Positions 28,286 to 37,571 are shown, numbered from the stretch's first letter. The stretch: 42,500 nucleotides of DNA from Symbiodinium natans (GCA_905221605.1 CAJNDS010002178.1:439193-481692); one strand, 5' to 3'. The notes: generated by a model from the letters alone, not told the origin. A program made the numbers and translations.

Positions 28286-30849
28286 ATGGGGCGACGTGCT
28301 GTAAGGGAGGTTGGGCGCCTTCTTCTCGGAATCTTAGGACCGGTTTAGGGTTTTGTAGTTTTGGGGCTTAGGATGAAAAAATTAGGGCTTAGGGTTTAGG
28401 GTTCAGGGGTTAGGGTTTAGGGCTTGTGCTTTAGGGTATGGGGCTTCGGATTTACGGCTTAGGGTTTAGGGTTTAGGGCTAAGGTTTAGGAAGCTCATCG
28501 CCTCGAACGCCCTAAGCCCTGAAGCTTGAGTCCTGAAGTCAAAAACCCCTTGAGGGTTTTGGGTTGCGGTAGGGTTTAGGGTTCAGGGTTTGAACACCAA
28601 AACGCACCAAACCATAATACCCTAAACTTCTAAAACTCTGCACTCCCTAATCAAACCCCCTAAGCCCTAAACTCCCTAACCCTACACTCCCTAAACTCCC
28701 TAAACTCCCTAAACTCCCTAAACTCCCTAAACTCCCTAAACTCCCTACACTCCCTACACTCCCTAAACTCCCTAAACTCCCTAAACTCCCTGAATAAGCC
28801 CCATGCCCCTTGAGGCGGCCACGACCCTGCGCTCAGAGGTGGCTGACCTCCTGGAGAAGCGGGAGGGGTGCCTCAGGCCCAATTTGAGCAGGTTTAGGGT
28901 TGGGGGTTAGGGCTAGTGTTTAGGGCTGTTTGGGGTTCAGGGTTTGGGGTTAGGGTTTTAGGGTTTGGTGTTCGGGGTTCAGGGTTTAGGGTTAAGGGTT
29001 CAAGTTCAGGGCTTAGGGTTCAGGGCTTAGGGTTCAGGGCCCAGGGTTCAGGGCTTAGGGCTCAGGGTTAAGGGATCAGCAGTTGAACGGTTTGGCTTCG
29101 TTCCAACCCTAATTCCAGATTCAGGTGCACCTAAACCCTAAACCCTAAACCCTAAACCCTAAACCCTAAACCCTAAACCCTAAACCCTAAACCCTAAACC
29201 CCAAACCCCAAACCCCAAACCCTAAACCCTAAACCCTAAACCCTAAACCCTAAACCGTCAACCCAATTCATTTCTAAGTACCATGAACCTCCAAGTACTT
29301 CTGCTCTCTTTGAGGGTGAGGGTTCGACTCTCGGGTTCCCTTGCAGCTCTTTGCTCTCCGCTGCTGGGTTTTTAGGGTTTAGGGTTTAGGGTTTAGGGCT
29401 ACTGCCGGGCTGAGGGTTTCCGGGGCAAGACATGGGCAGTTCAGAATGGCCAGCAGGGTTGTTTGCTCAGGTGCCGGGCCTTAAAGACCTAAACCCTGTG
29501 TGGTCAGTTCTCATGATTTCGGGTCCCCTTTAAACCCTAAACCCTAAACCCCAAACCCTACACCCTAAACCCTAAACCCTTTAGGGGGACTCGCAACCCG
29601 AAAAGGGGCCCTACTTGAGAGAAGCCACCATGCGACCCTAAGCTACCTTGCTGAGGGCTGCTGATCGCCCTGTGGTGGACCTTGCTAGAGTGCACGCCTA
29701 GACCCTGCACAGCCTTTTGAGGCTGAGGCGAAATTCCCTGAACCCAAAAATCGAATCCTATGTCCCCTCAGGCCTTGCAAGCATCTAGGCTCCTAACAGG
29801 GTCTTTGCTCCAAATGGCACGAGATACCCTTACAAGGGACCTTAGGGGTAATGTAGGGGCGAGTTCGGGGCTACTTGAGGATATTGTATAGTCCCCATAG
29901 AATGTAGAGGTAGGGGTGCTTAGAGGAATACGATTAGGGGCCCCTTCTAAGGGTCCCTCCTTGTATCCCCTACCTAAAGCAAATCATATCCCGGAGGCTC
30001 TTATGAGTATAGCCAGATTCAGTGTGGGTCCTCCGCAAATGTTCTAGCTCAGGTCCATCGACTCTACGTGCTTTGGACCTGGAAAAAGGGAACAGGGATT
30101 TCAGGGTTTTAGGACCAAACTGAGGGTTTAGGGTTCAACTTCTTACAAACACTCAGCCTGCCTTCGTACGGTCTTCCGGTCCCGTAGGTCCATTACTGCG
30201 TCCAGCCCCTCCCCTGCCTACAATCCTCCCCCCCCCCCCCAACCCCTACCCAGAAGAGGCCCCTAGGGTTCCCTTATAAGCTCCTTTAAACCAAAAAGGG
30301 TACCCTTCTATTCCTTGGTGACCTCTGGGTTTAGCTTACGTGCAGGAAGTACTTGGGGTTTGCTTGGTTTCGGGGACGCAAATCCTCAACCTGAACCCAA
30401 CAGGCCAAGCTCTGAAGCCCGAAACCAGGAGCTGTGCAAAACCCCCAAACCCCGAACCCTACACTCTGCACCCTACACCCTACGCCCCAAACCCTAAACC
30501 CTAAACCCTAAACCCTAAACCCTGAACCCTGAACCCTGAACCCTAAACCCTAAACCCTAAACCCTAAACCCTAAACCCTAAACCCTAAACCCTAAACCCT
30601 AAACCCTAAACCTAACCCTAAACCCTAAACCCTAAACCCTAAACCCTAAACCCTAAACCCTAAACCCTAAACCCTAAACCCTAAACCCTAAACCCTAAAC
30701 CCTAAACCCTAAGCCCTAAACCCTAAGCCCTAAACCCTAAGCCCTAAAGCAATGAAAGGCTCCAGAAGCTCACCGCCAAGTTTGAGCAGCTAGAGCAGAA
30801 CATGGCGGACAATGCGGCTGCGCCATGGCTGCACCCGCTCGCTTTTTGA
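28286..30849 (+). CDS. Three-exon gene, 74 aa, coiled coil
   Basis: Exon 28286-28342 starts at ATG (context AAACATGGG) and encodes MGRRAVREVGRLLLGILGP, ending exactly at GTTTAGGG. Exon 28815-28891 follows CCCTTGAG, encodes AATTLRSEVADLLEKREGCL then RPNLS and again ends at GTTTAGGG. Exon 30759-30849 follows AATGAAAG, encodes LQKLTAKFEQLEQNMADNAA then APWLHPLAF and TGA. Phases agree (0, then a split Arg codon). A 21-nt island at 29356-29376 behind CCCTTGCAG could be an extra in-phase microexon. The product has a basic amphipathic start and two heptad-like helices. Intron 2 is about 1.9 kb and contains noncoding unique sequence plus a C-strand array of about 260 bp. Family not recognised. Confidence 0.55.
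28636..28792. repeat. (CTCCCTAAA)n 9-mer satellite
   Basis: About 14 copies of CTCCCTAAA or CTCCCTACA in intron 1 of the 74-aa gene, ending shortly before its second exon. It takes the place usually occupied by CCCTAAA units. Confidence 0.9.
29257..30480. other. Unique part of a long putative intron
   Basis: Holds the dispersed GAACCTCCAAGTA motif (29277-29297), short TTTAGGG and CCCTAAA patches (29370-29400, 29530-29580), then about 700 bases of unique noncoding sequence with a loose inverted repeat (around 29830-29865 and 29938-29975), a poly-C run at about 30228, and one copy of the GGTTCCCTTATAAG family (30267-30280). Confidence 0.5.
30485..30749. repeat. (CCCTAAA)n array of about 38 units
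   Basis: One of the longest C-strand blocks, with CCCTGAA units near the start, one 6-base unit at about 30611 and alternating CCCTAAG units at the end. It stops nine bases before the exon at 30759. Confidence 0.95.
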
Positions 30850-31853
30850 GGGGCTTGGGGGTTTAGGGTTTATTGTTTCGGGATTAGGGGGGGCTTTGGG
30901 GGCTTGGATTCTTCCTTAAGCCCTTAAGCCCTAAACCCCAAACGCCACCAGCAGCAGCATCAGCAGTAGCAGACCACAGCACCCACAAGCCCTGCCCAAA
31001 CAAAAAAAACCCCCCCCCCCCCCCCCCCCCCTCAGCGCCCTCTTTTTGGGTCAAGGTTCCCTTATAAAGTAACCACCCTTATCTTAATATGGTTACTGGG
31101 CTAGCACGAAGCAAGATGAGGTTTGTAGGTTTACCAAACATGCTGCTCCCAATCCACCTAAGGCCGCGAGCACCAAAGCCCTATGGACTCAACCCCAAAC
31201 TCTAAACCCTACGTCCCCCGAAGCCCGAATCCTCGACCCCCTTAAGCCCTAAATGCTAAAGGCCCTAAACCCCAGACCCTCACAGGTAAGCTCGGGTTAG
31301 GGTTTAGGGTTTGTGGTTTAGGGTTTGTGGTTTAGGGTTTAGGGTTTACAGCCTAAGAGGCGCGAGTCGTCACCGAAGTGCCGACCGGCGGGGGCCGCGA
31401 AGCGGCACCGGTGGCGTCATCGAACTCGTCGCTGCACCAGGCGACCCTAAACCCTAAAACCCGAACCCCAAACCTTAAACCCCAAACCCGAAGCCCTAAA
31501 ACCCTAATCCGCAAACCCCAAACCCTAAACCCCAAGCCCTAAACCCTGAACCCTAAACCCTAAACCCAGGTTCGGAGTGTATTGGTAGGACTTAGGGCTG
31601 TATGGATTGGATTGAGGGAGACTGTTTGTTCAACGTATCGAGGGTTTAGGGTTGAGGGTTGAGGGTCTAGGGTTTAGAGTTTAGGGTTGATCTATTTGGG
31701 CTTCGAGGTTAGGGGCTTAGGGACCCAAGTCCATGCACTGCTCGAGCTGCGGCTGACAACGATTTTCGCCCGAACCCCTGTCTCAAACCCAATAAACTCT
31801 AAACCCTAAACCCTAAACCCTAAAAAATAAACCCTAAACCCAAAAGCCTCATA

Positions 31854-32024
31854 TGGTGAGTTCTCAAACTTATGGTCCCTTTTGGGTTACTAGTACCAGT
31901 ATAAACCTGAAGCCATTTTCAAGTCCTAAATCCTTGTATTGGTGAGTTCTCAAAATGATGGTGGGTTACTAGTACTAGTATAAGGCGGCCCCTAATATCT
32001 AGGGGTACCCAAAGAGGGACCATA
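31854..32024. repeat. Tandem plus inverted repeat (fold-back) element
   Basis: Direct copies at 31854-31904 and 31940-31983 (both start TGGTGAGTTCTCAAA and end with GTTACTAGTA and GTATAA). TATGGTCCCTTTTGGGTTA at 31871-31889 is nearly the reverse complement of 32006-32024 (one indel and one mismatch). Resembles a small nonautonomous element. Confidence 0.6.
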
Positions 32025-33080
32025 ATTGTAAGAATTGATCAGATAAACTCTGGAGACCCGTAAAATACCCACAGAACCATCACTAAACCCTAGACCAAAA
32101 CCCGAAACCCTAAACCCTTAGTCCTAAACCCTAGACCCTAAACCCTTAGACAACCCCTCAAACCCTCAACCACAAAGCTCCTCCAAAACCTTCAGCTCTC
32201 CACCTTGTTTCCTAAACCCGGTAAACACTAGAGCGTAAGACCCTAAACCTTCAACATAGCGATTCATCAGGGTTCAGGGTTTAGGGTTGAGGGTTTGGGG
32301 TTGAGGGTTGAGGTTTGAGGGTTGAGGGTTTAGGGAGCCCTCATAAGGGGGTTCCGGCGTGCGTGAGAGTGTGCAGGTAAACTTGCGGCCGGTACTTGAA
32401 GAGCTTCGCATCTTCGCAACTTGTCTGTCCTATGAAAACCTCAATACTATTGTTGCTATGATCTATATCTGATCCCGTGAGCTCCCAGAAAATATGAATA
32501 TGCTCACAAAAAACAATACTCTGAGAGATAGGTGATTGTACGAAGTTCATTCACGTTTCACCTTGGAAACGAAGTCTTTTGTACGGGTTTTGCGGCCGCC
32601 CGAAGTGATCCCATTCTCATGTCAACTCACCGCTCCATAAGACCTGTGAAGAAGAGCGTGAACTGGGTGATTCAGAGCGGTTAACCTGTACTTTTCCTTT
32701 CGTACACCATCAACCTCGTGACACCTGAACTCCTTGTCTGTTCACCTCACCATAATATTCTTAACCAGGCTCCCTCACTCCCTTACAATAATACAGTGTG
32801 AAGAGAACACAATATAATCTTCTGGGAAGCTCGCGCCTGTAATAAAATTCTAGTGTGTGAGCGAAACCAACGTGCGAACAAAAAGAAAAGAACAATACCG
32901 AGTTCGCGCACACAACGTTCACTTTGCTCACGCGTTTATAATACTGGTACAAAAATATCCGCGCGCCAACGTGCGATGTTCATTATAACAGCGATCACAT
33001 CCTTCGTTCACTTATTCACTCAGGAAGTTCACTCGATTAGTATGATTATTACCGCGAGCTTGCGAACCCCCAAAAGCCTC

Positions 33081-33131
33081 ATTACATGTATTAAACGAGC
33101 AATGCACAGCGTCCCTTTTAGTACATGTAAT
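33081..33131. repeat. 15-bp inverted repeat in low-GC segment
   Basis: ATTACATGTATTAAA at 33081-33095 pairs with TTTAGTACATGTAAT at 33117-33131 (14 of 15). Loop of 21 bases. Could be a terminator-like or transposon-end structure. Confidence 0.55.
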
Positions 33132-33283
33132 ATGCGCTTTTGCTTTTCCCTTATTTAGTGCTGTAGGTAAAAGCCTCTTTAAAGACCAAAAATGCTGTAC
33201 AAAAAGGCCCACTTAACAAACTAGTGTTTTTAAGGGGCCTTTGCTCACTTCATTCAGATGGTTCTCTTCACGGTTATCATCTG

Positions 33284-33319
33284 ATGGAACTGATGGGCGG
33301 CGAATTTGCGCTCCAGCAG
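33284..33319 (+). CDS. Possible first exon fragment
   Basis: ATG at 33284 opens MELMGGEFALQQ, followed by GCCCTAAGCCC; only a GC donor would be available. Sits at the edge of a C-strand array. Weak. Confidence 0.2.
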
Positions 33320-33440
33320 GCCCTAAGCCCGAAGCCCTAAACCCTAAACCCTAAACCCTAAACCCTAAACCCTAAACCCTAAACCCTAAACCCTAAACCC
33401 TAAACCCTAAACCCTAAACCCTAAACCCTAAACCCTAAAC
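33316..33440. repeat. (CCCTAAA)n array
   Basis: About 15 perfect C-strand units following a CCCTAAGCCCGAAG start. Confidence 0.95.
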
Positions 33441-33694
33441 CCCAATGCCATGCTGGGACCGCGGCGCCTGAACTTTGCCCTCTTTTTGCGGGTTGGGTTC
33501 TCCACCAAAAAAAGGTACCAGAATCCCCCCCCAGTCCGCGCTTTTGAATCCTTAAAAGCCCTTAAACCCTAAAACCTAAACCCTAAACCCTTAAACCCTA
33601 AACCCTTAAAACCTAAAACCCAAACCCTAAACCCTTAACCCCTAAACCCTCACCGCTACTGTAAGCCTTAAATCCTGAGGGTTCTTGAGCCCAG

Positions 33695-34020
33695 GATAAC
33701 CGGCAGAAGGCCTGCCGCCCTCTCTCGTTTTGCTGCTGGGTCTTTAGGGTTTGGGTTCAGGGTTTAGGCCAGGTTTGAAGAAGCCCCCCAAGGATCCGAC
33801 CTCCAGCTTGCAGCGATGGAGCTCTTGAATTTCGGGGGCCAAGGAGGGTTCAGGGTTTAGGGCTAGGGTTTAGGGTTTACCGTTTAGGGTTTAGGGTTTC
33901 GGGGTTTCGGGGTTTCGGGGTTTCGGGGTTTCGGGGTTTCGGGGTTTCGGGGTTTAAGGGTTTGTGGTTGAAGGGCGCAGGGTGTTCGAGGCCCTGCCCG
34001 CCGTTGTCCCTAAGCCCTAA
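33695..34020 (+). CDS. Three compact in-phase exons, gene end
   Basis: Exon 33695-33739 follows GAGCCCAG and encodes ITGRRPAALSRFAA. Exon 33773-33847 follows AGGCCAG and encodes FEEAPQGSDLQLAAMELLNF then GGQG. Exon 33981-34020 follows GGCGCAG and encodes VFEALPAVVPKP with TAA. Two Gly codons are split across the joins and all phases agree. The introns are very short: 33 nt (33740-33772, GTCTTTAGGG to GGCCAG) and 133 nt (GTTCAGGG to CGCAG), the second made largely of GGGGTTTC units. No start codon or family identified. The last codons lie inside repeat-like sequence, so the end is less certain. Confidence 0.45.
33898..33951. repeat. (GGGGTTTC)n 8-mer run
   Basis: About seven copies of GGGGTTTC within the short intron before the exon at 33981. 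Confidence 0.9.
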
Positions 34021-34477
34021 ACCCTAAACCCCAAACCCTAAACCCTAAGTCCTAAACCCTAAACCCTAAACCCTAAAGCCGCCATAGTTTCCGTCGAGTT
34101 TCAGGGCTTGGGGTTTAGGGTTTAGGGTTTAGGGTTTAGGGTTTAGGGTTTAGGGTTTAGGGTATTTCTCCTTACTGTTTTCAGAGGATGATGCGTAGGA
34201 ATAGCCGCGCCTCAGCGGGTTTGTATAAGGGCCATCCCAGCTGGTTTAGGGATTAGAGAGCAGCCTGACTGGAGAAACGGTTTAAACCTTAAACCCTAAA
34301 CCCTAAACCCAAAGGTTCGTATCACTTGGGAGCCACGGAATCGGCTTTGAAGCGGCGAGTCTGATGGGTGCCCTTCCTGCGGTGGCGGTTCCACATGTTT
34401 CGCACTGCCCTAGACCCTAAACCCTAAACCCTAAACCCTAAACCCTAAACCCTAAACCCTCAACCTATTTCGGACAG

Positions 34478-34558
34478 CACTTGGCGCCTGTCACTGTCCG
34501 ACCTGTGCTGGCCAGGGATGTGTGGGCTCTCCCGCGCCCCAAGCCGCTGAAACCCTGA
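34478..34558 (+). CDS. Possible last exon
   Basis: Follows TTCGGACAG, encodes HLAPVTVRPVLARDVWALPR then PKPLKP and TGA. C-strand repeat before, G-strand after. The same sequence contains a CGGACAG/CTGTCCG hairpin spanning the acceptor (34471-34500). Confidence 0.4.
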   Translation, partial: HLAPVTVRPVLARDVWALPRPKPLKP

Positions 34559-34609
34559 ACCTTAAAGGTTTAGGGTTTAGGGTTTCGTGTTTAGGGTTTC
34601 GTGTTTAGG

Positions 34610-34708
34610 GTTTAGGGATTCTTGGGAATATTTTGAATTCTTGGGTAATGTAATTCCTCAGAAGCAGCTAAACTTATAATTTTTGCTAGGGTTCCAAGTT
34701 CAGTATAG
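34610..34708 (+). pseudogene. Copied intron-exon junction of the TPR-like gene
   Basis: 34684-34708 is identical over 25 bases to 15261-15285, which spans the acceptor and first codons of the last exon of the gene at 14381. The 75 bases upstream are also recognisably related (TTGGGTA-T, AAGCAGCTA motifs). The copy breaks directly into CCCTGAGCCC and CCCCAAA repeat. Confidence 0.65.
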
Positions 34709-34732
34709 AAACCCTGAGCCCGGAACCTGAAC

Positions 34733-34818
34733 CCCAAACCCCAAACCCCAAACCCCAAACCCCAAACCCCAAACCCCAAACCCTAAACCCTAAACCCTGA
34801 ACCCTAAACCCTAAACCC
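34733..34818. repeat. CCCCAAA and CCCTAAA array
   Basis: About seven CCCCAAA units then CCCTAAA units, between the copied junction and the exon at 34826. Confidence 0.9.
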
Positions 34819-34825
34819 ATATCAG

Positions 34826-34889
34826 CGTCGCCTTCTTCTGCCTTGGGCGGCAGGCCGCAACTGTCGAATGGGAGCAGCGGCTGGACTGA
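34826..34889 (+). CDS. Possible last exon
   Basis: Follows CATATCAG, encodes VAFFCLGRQAATVEWEQRLD and TGA at 34887. TTTAGGG repeat begins four bases later. Helical and charged at its end. Upstream partner unknown. Confidence 0.4.
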
Positions 34890-35745
34890 GGGGTTTAGGG
34901 TTTAGGGTTTCGGGTTTAGGGTTTAGGGTTTAGGGTTCAGGGTTGAGGGCTTTGCAGTCACAGATTTGTGGTTTGGAGGGGGAGGGGGGCGGGGGCTGCC
35001 TTGAAGTCTCAAAGGTTTCGGATTTAGGCTTTACAGGGTTCAGGGTTTAGGCTGTTTAGGTGTGAAGGAGCAGCTTGTAATCGACGCCCTGAAGTATAAC
35101 TAGACCCTATCCCTATCAGTCCTGTACAAGCCTTAAACCCAGCCTCTGACGGTCAAAGCTACCACAGCCCCATCGAAGTGGGTATTTCAGTGGCGTTTCC
35201 CAAAATGCGGTTGTCTCAGTATGCCCCTCGAAGTAGGATACTCCTCGTTTCACAGGAACCGCCCAATCTTCGGAAACACCCACAAACCCGCCCCCGAAAC
35301 CCTAAACCCTAAACCCTAAACCCTCAACCCTAAACCCTAAACCCTAACACCCTAACGCGGATTTCGAGCCGCGTCATGGGGTGGGGGGGGAAACTTCTCG
35401 GAGTTGCTGGCGTCTACACACATGTGTGCTATTCTTGTGTTTTTTTGTTGGGTTTTAAGCGGTGAAGCCCTAAACCCTAAGCCCCATACCCTCAATTCTG
35501 TAAGGTTCTGAGGGGCTAGGTTCCTTTGCAACCTCATGAAGCAAAGCGAGGGTACCCAACATGCCTCGGGTTGAGGTGGACCTGAGTCATGGGCCTTTCT
35601 GGGGTCTCTGTTCGCATACGCGTTGAACGCAGTTGAAAGCAGACCATCCACTACTTGGATCCACCCTAAACCCGAAACCCTAAACCCTAAACCCTAATTA
35701 AACCCTAATCCCGAAACCCTAAATAGTTGTGAGAAGTTGAACCTC
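34890..35745. other. Mixed repeat and unique sequence
   Basis: G-strand repeat to about 34945, a unique stretch 34950-35300, C-strand patches at 35297-35355 and 35663-35725. Open frames on both strands between 35352 and 35651 are listed among rejected items. Confidence 0.5.
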
Positions 35746-35761
35746 CCAAGCTCCTTTGCAG

Positions 35762-35815
35762 GACAAGCTCTCTGAGCTGAGCGAGGAGCTCCAGAGATCA
35801 GGCGGCGCGGCTTAG
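35762..35815 (+). CDS. Possible last exon, coiled coil
   Basis: Follows a clear acceptor (CTCCTTTGCAG), encodes DKLSELSEELQRSGGAA and meets TAG formed by CTTAGGG of the following array. It may be a true last exon, or an internal exon with a GC donor (GGCGCG then GCTTAGGG). Confidence 0.5.
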   Translation, partial: DKLSELSEELQRSGGAA

Positions 35816-36109
35816 GGTTTAGGGTTTAGGGTTTAGGGTTTAGGGTTTAGGGTTTAGGGTTTAGGGTTTAGGGTTTAGGGTTTAGGGTTTTAGGGTTTTA
35901 GGGTCCAGACAATGGACCCTAGGCCCCACTAAGACACTTGAAGGTCCATGGGTAGTAGCTGTCTAACTCAAGTACGTATAAAATCATGTTGCCCTCCCAA
36001 ACCCTAAACCCTAAACCCTAAACCCTAAACCCTAAACCCTAAACCCTAAACCCTAAACCCTAAACCCTAAACCCTAAACCCTAAACCCTAAACCCTAAAC
36101 CCTAAACCC
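35813..36109. repeat. Inverted telomeric pair around a short core
   Basis: TTTAGGG array (to 35905), a unique core of about 90 bases, then a (CCCTAAA)n array (35997-36109, about 16 perfect units). Intron-like G-core-C organisation. Confidence 0.9.
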
Positions 36110-36658
36110 TACTCCCAACTGCTAAAGTCGTTGCGTTTCGTACATGTGACCAGCAGACATTAGGGGAGAGTGATTCGGGGGGTCGTTGCGTTTGGGGTGT
36201 CTACATGGGGATTCACATGAGAAGCCAGTGCTTGTTTGCTTGAAACAAGAGCGGGAAAGGATTATAGGAAAGTCGCGCCTATTCGCAAAACGCAAGAGAA
36301 CGCGCGCAGCCAAGTAGAACGTTGAATTATATCACAAGTGACTCAACATGACTCAGCTATCTCGACAAAGACGGGAGAACAAGCTAGGTCAAGCAGACCC
36401 CCAGAATCTGGCACATGCAGATAGATGAACCACAGTTATCATGACAGAGTAGCATATAGCACAGGCGACTCAGCTGATGGTTTCGCTGTGTCAGAACCAG
36501 TTTCGGCTCGGGTGAAAAGGAGGAATAAGAATAGAGTGGATTTCGCACCAGACTGCGGCAGTAGGACATTCTAATGACAACCAACTGTGTAAAAATGTTG
36601 GTAAACCCGAAGTAAATACATCCTCTTGTCTGCAAGCAACACTGTGCTTCTATGGGGT
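36110..36658. other. Unique stretch upstream of a coding frame
   Basis: No telomeric repeat. GTCGTTGCGTTT occurs twice (36127-36138 and 36182-36193). Open frames on the minus strand (36635-36384, 36313-36122) have no supporting features. Confidence 0.4.
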
Positions 36659-37086
36659 ATGGATGCCACAGTGGCGCCGCCGAAAAAGGTTCTCTCCGTA
36701 AATCAGTGCCTGCGGATTTCTTTCGCTGAGCTGTGCACGCAAAGTGTTGCTTGGGGCGTTTGCGACAAAACGCATCTTCCTAGCACTGGCGACCAGCTGG
36801 AAATTCTGGAGTTGCGAGCTTCTTTGGGAAGAGCCATTGCCGATGCTGCCGCGAAGAAGGCGGGGTGGCGGGTGTTCCTGGACCCAAACTCCGTTACTAT
36901 GTGTCCTGTCAGAAAGCCAAAGCTACGAAGTCGGAACCGCTGTCATCACTGATGCAGAAAGACGTGATCAAATCCAACCTGCTCATGAAGAAGGACTCGC
37001 GGGCAAAGTTCTTGTCAGCTTGGCAACAAAACCGATCTAACCGCTTTGTCCCGCGGCCGATGCACGTGTCGAAGCCCAAGGCTTAG
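36659..37086 (+). pseudogene. Coding segment of about 140 codons with one frameshift
   Basis: From ATG 36659 the frame encodes MDATVAPPKKVLSVNQCLRI onward, a helical, charged sequence reaching about 36865 (GRAIADAAAKKAG). There the sensible frame changes by one base: another frame continues with PGPKLRYYVSCQKAKATKSE and a Lys-rich tail ending KPKA and TAG (37084-37086). The shift falls at a GCGGGG run, so an indel or sequencing error is likely; no GT-AG pair explains it. The G-run, absence of nearby telomeric introns and length make this a retrocopy-like or intron-poor gene. No family recognised. Confidence 0.45.
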
Positions 37087-37161
37087 GGACAGTCTTGCGT
37101 GCCAGCTTTGTGCGCTCTTCAACAGAGGACGCATGCCCAGCTGCCCCAAGCCCGTCAACTG

Positions 37162-37413
37162 TAGCGACGGAATGCATCAGTAGCACAGCCCAAGCCCGAA
37201 ACCCTAAACCCTAAACCCTAAACCCTAAACCCTAAACCCTAAACCCTAAACCCTAAACCCTAAACCCTAAACCCTAAACCCTAAACCCTAAACCCTAAAC
37301 CCTAAACCCTAAACCCTAAACCCCTAAACCTAAACCCTAAACCTCCGCCCCTCAGCAGTCCCCGGCTAGGGCTAGGGCTTGGGAGCACCTAGCGACGGAA
37401 TGCATCAGTAGCA
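37162..37413. mobile_element. Telomeric-repeat insertion bracketed by 24-bp direct repeats
   Basis: Identical 24-base sequences at 37162-37185 and 37390-37413 (start TAGCGACGGAATG, end CATCAGTAGCA) flank a segment holding a (CCCTAAA)n array (37196-37346) plus short edges (CAGCCCAAGCCCGAAA on the left; CCTCAGCAGTCCCCGGCTAGGG on the right). A reading frame on the left of the first copy continues on the right of the second when the insert and one copy are disregarded. This is the arrangement expected for an inserted element with target-site duplication or an introner-like insertion. Confidence 0.6.
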
Positions 37414-37427
37414 GAAGACAGGGCTTT

Positions 37428-37571
37428 ATGCCCACCGACCCTGAAGTCCAGTCTGAGTACAATATGCGAATTTCGCGCACACAGGGCTGCATTGGGCTTC
37501 AGGGATATAGCTGTCTTCTGAATTGCGGCCAGCTCTTGCAAAAGGGGCAGTTGCAGGGCTTGGGGGGCTAG
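37428..37571 (+). CDS. Short open frame after the insertion
   Basis: Frame with ATG 37428, MPTDPEVQSEYNMRISRTQG and a Cys-containing tail to TAG 37569-37571; it is open leftwards through the direct repeat. Could be 3' coding sequence interrupted by the telomeric insertion. No family recognised. Confidence 0.3.
   Translation: MPTDPEVQSEYNMRISRTQGCIGLQGYSCLLNCGQLLQKGQLQGLGG

Larger units (their letters stand above)
30850..33270. other. Gene-poor stretch with fold-backs and a low-GC segment
   Basis: 30950-31050: CAG-rich patch and a run of about 24 C followed by TCAG. 31055-31067: GGTTCCCTTATAA family copy. 31290-31570: telomeric repeat around an island of about 90 bases (see rejected items). 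31854-32024: tandem and inverted repeat unit. 32341-33260: sequence distinctly richer in A and T with no telomeric units; it has open frames of 63-101 codons on both strands (for example minus 32550-32341 starting MNFVQSPISQSIVFCEHIHI) but no recognised product. Confidence 0.5.

Noticed and set aside
31353-31450. Minus-strand frame ending SDEFDDATGAASRPPP and a plus-strand Arg-rich frame
   Set aside because: Island lies between G-strand and C-strand repeat, the position of an intron core; both strands are open and neither has a convincing exon context.
35490-35651. Minus-strand frame starting MDGLLSTAFNAYANRDPRKA and ending near a GT
   Set aside because: Plausible alone, but every other supported exon is on the + strand, a plus-strand frame (MPRVEVDLSHGPFWGLCS) overlaps it, and nothing decides between them.
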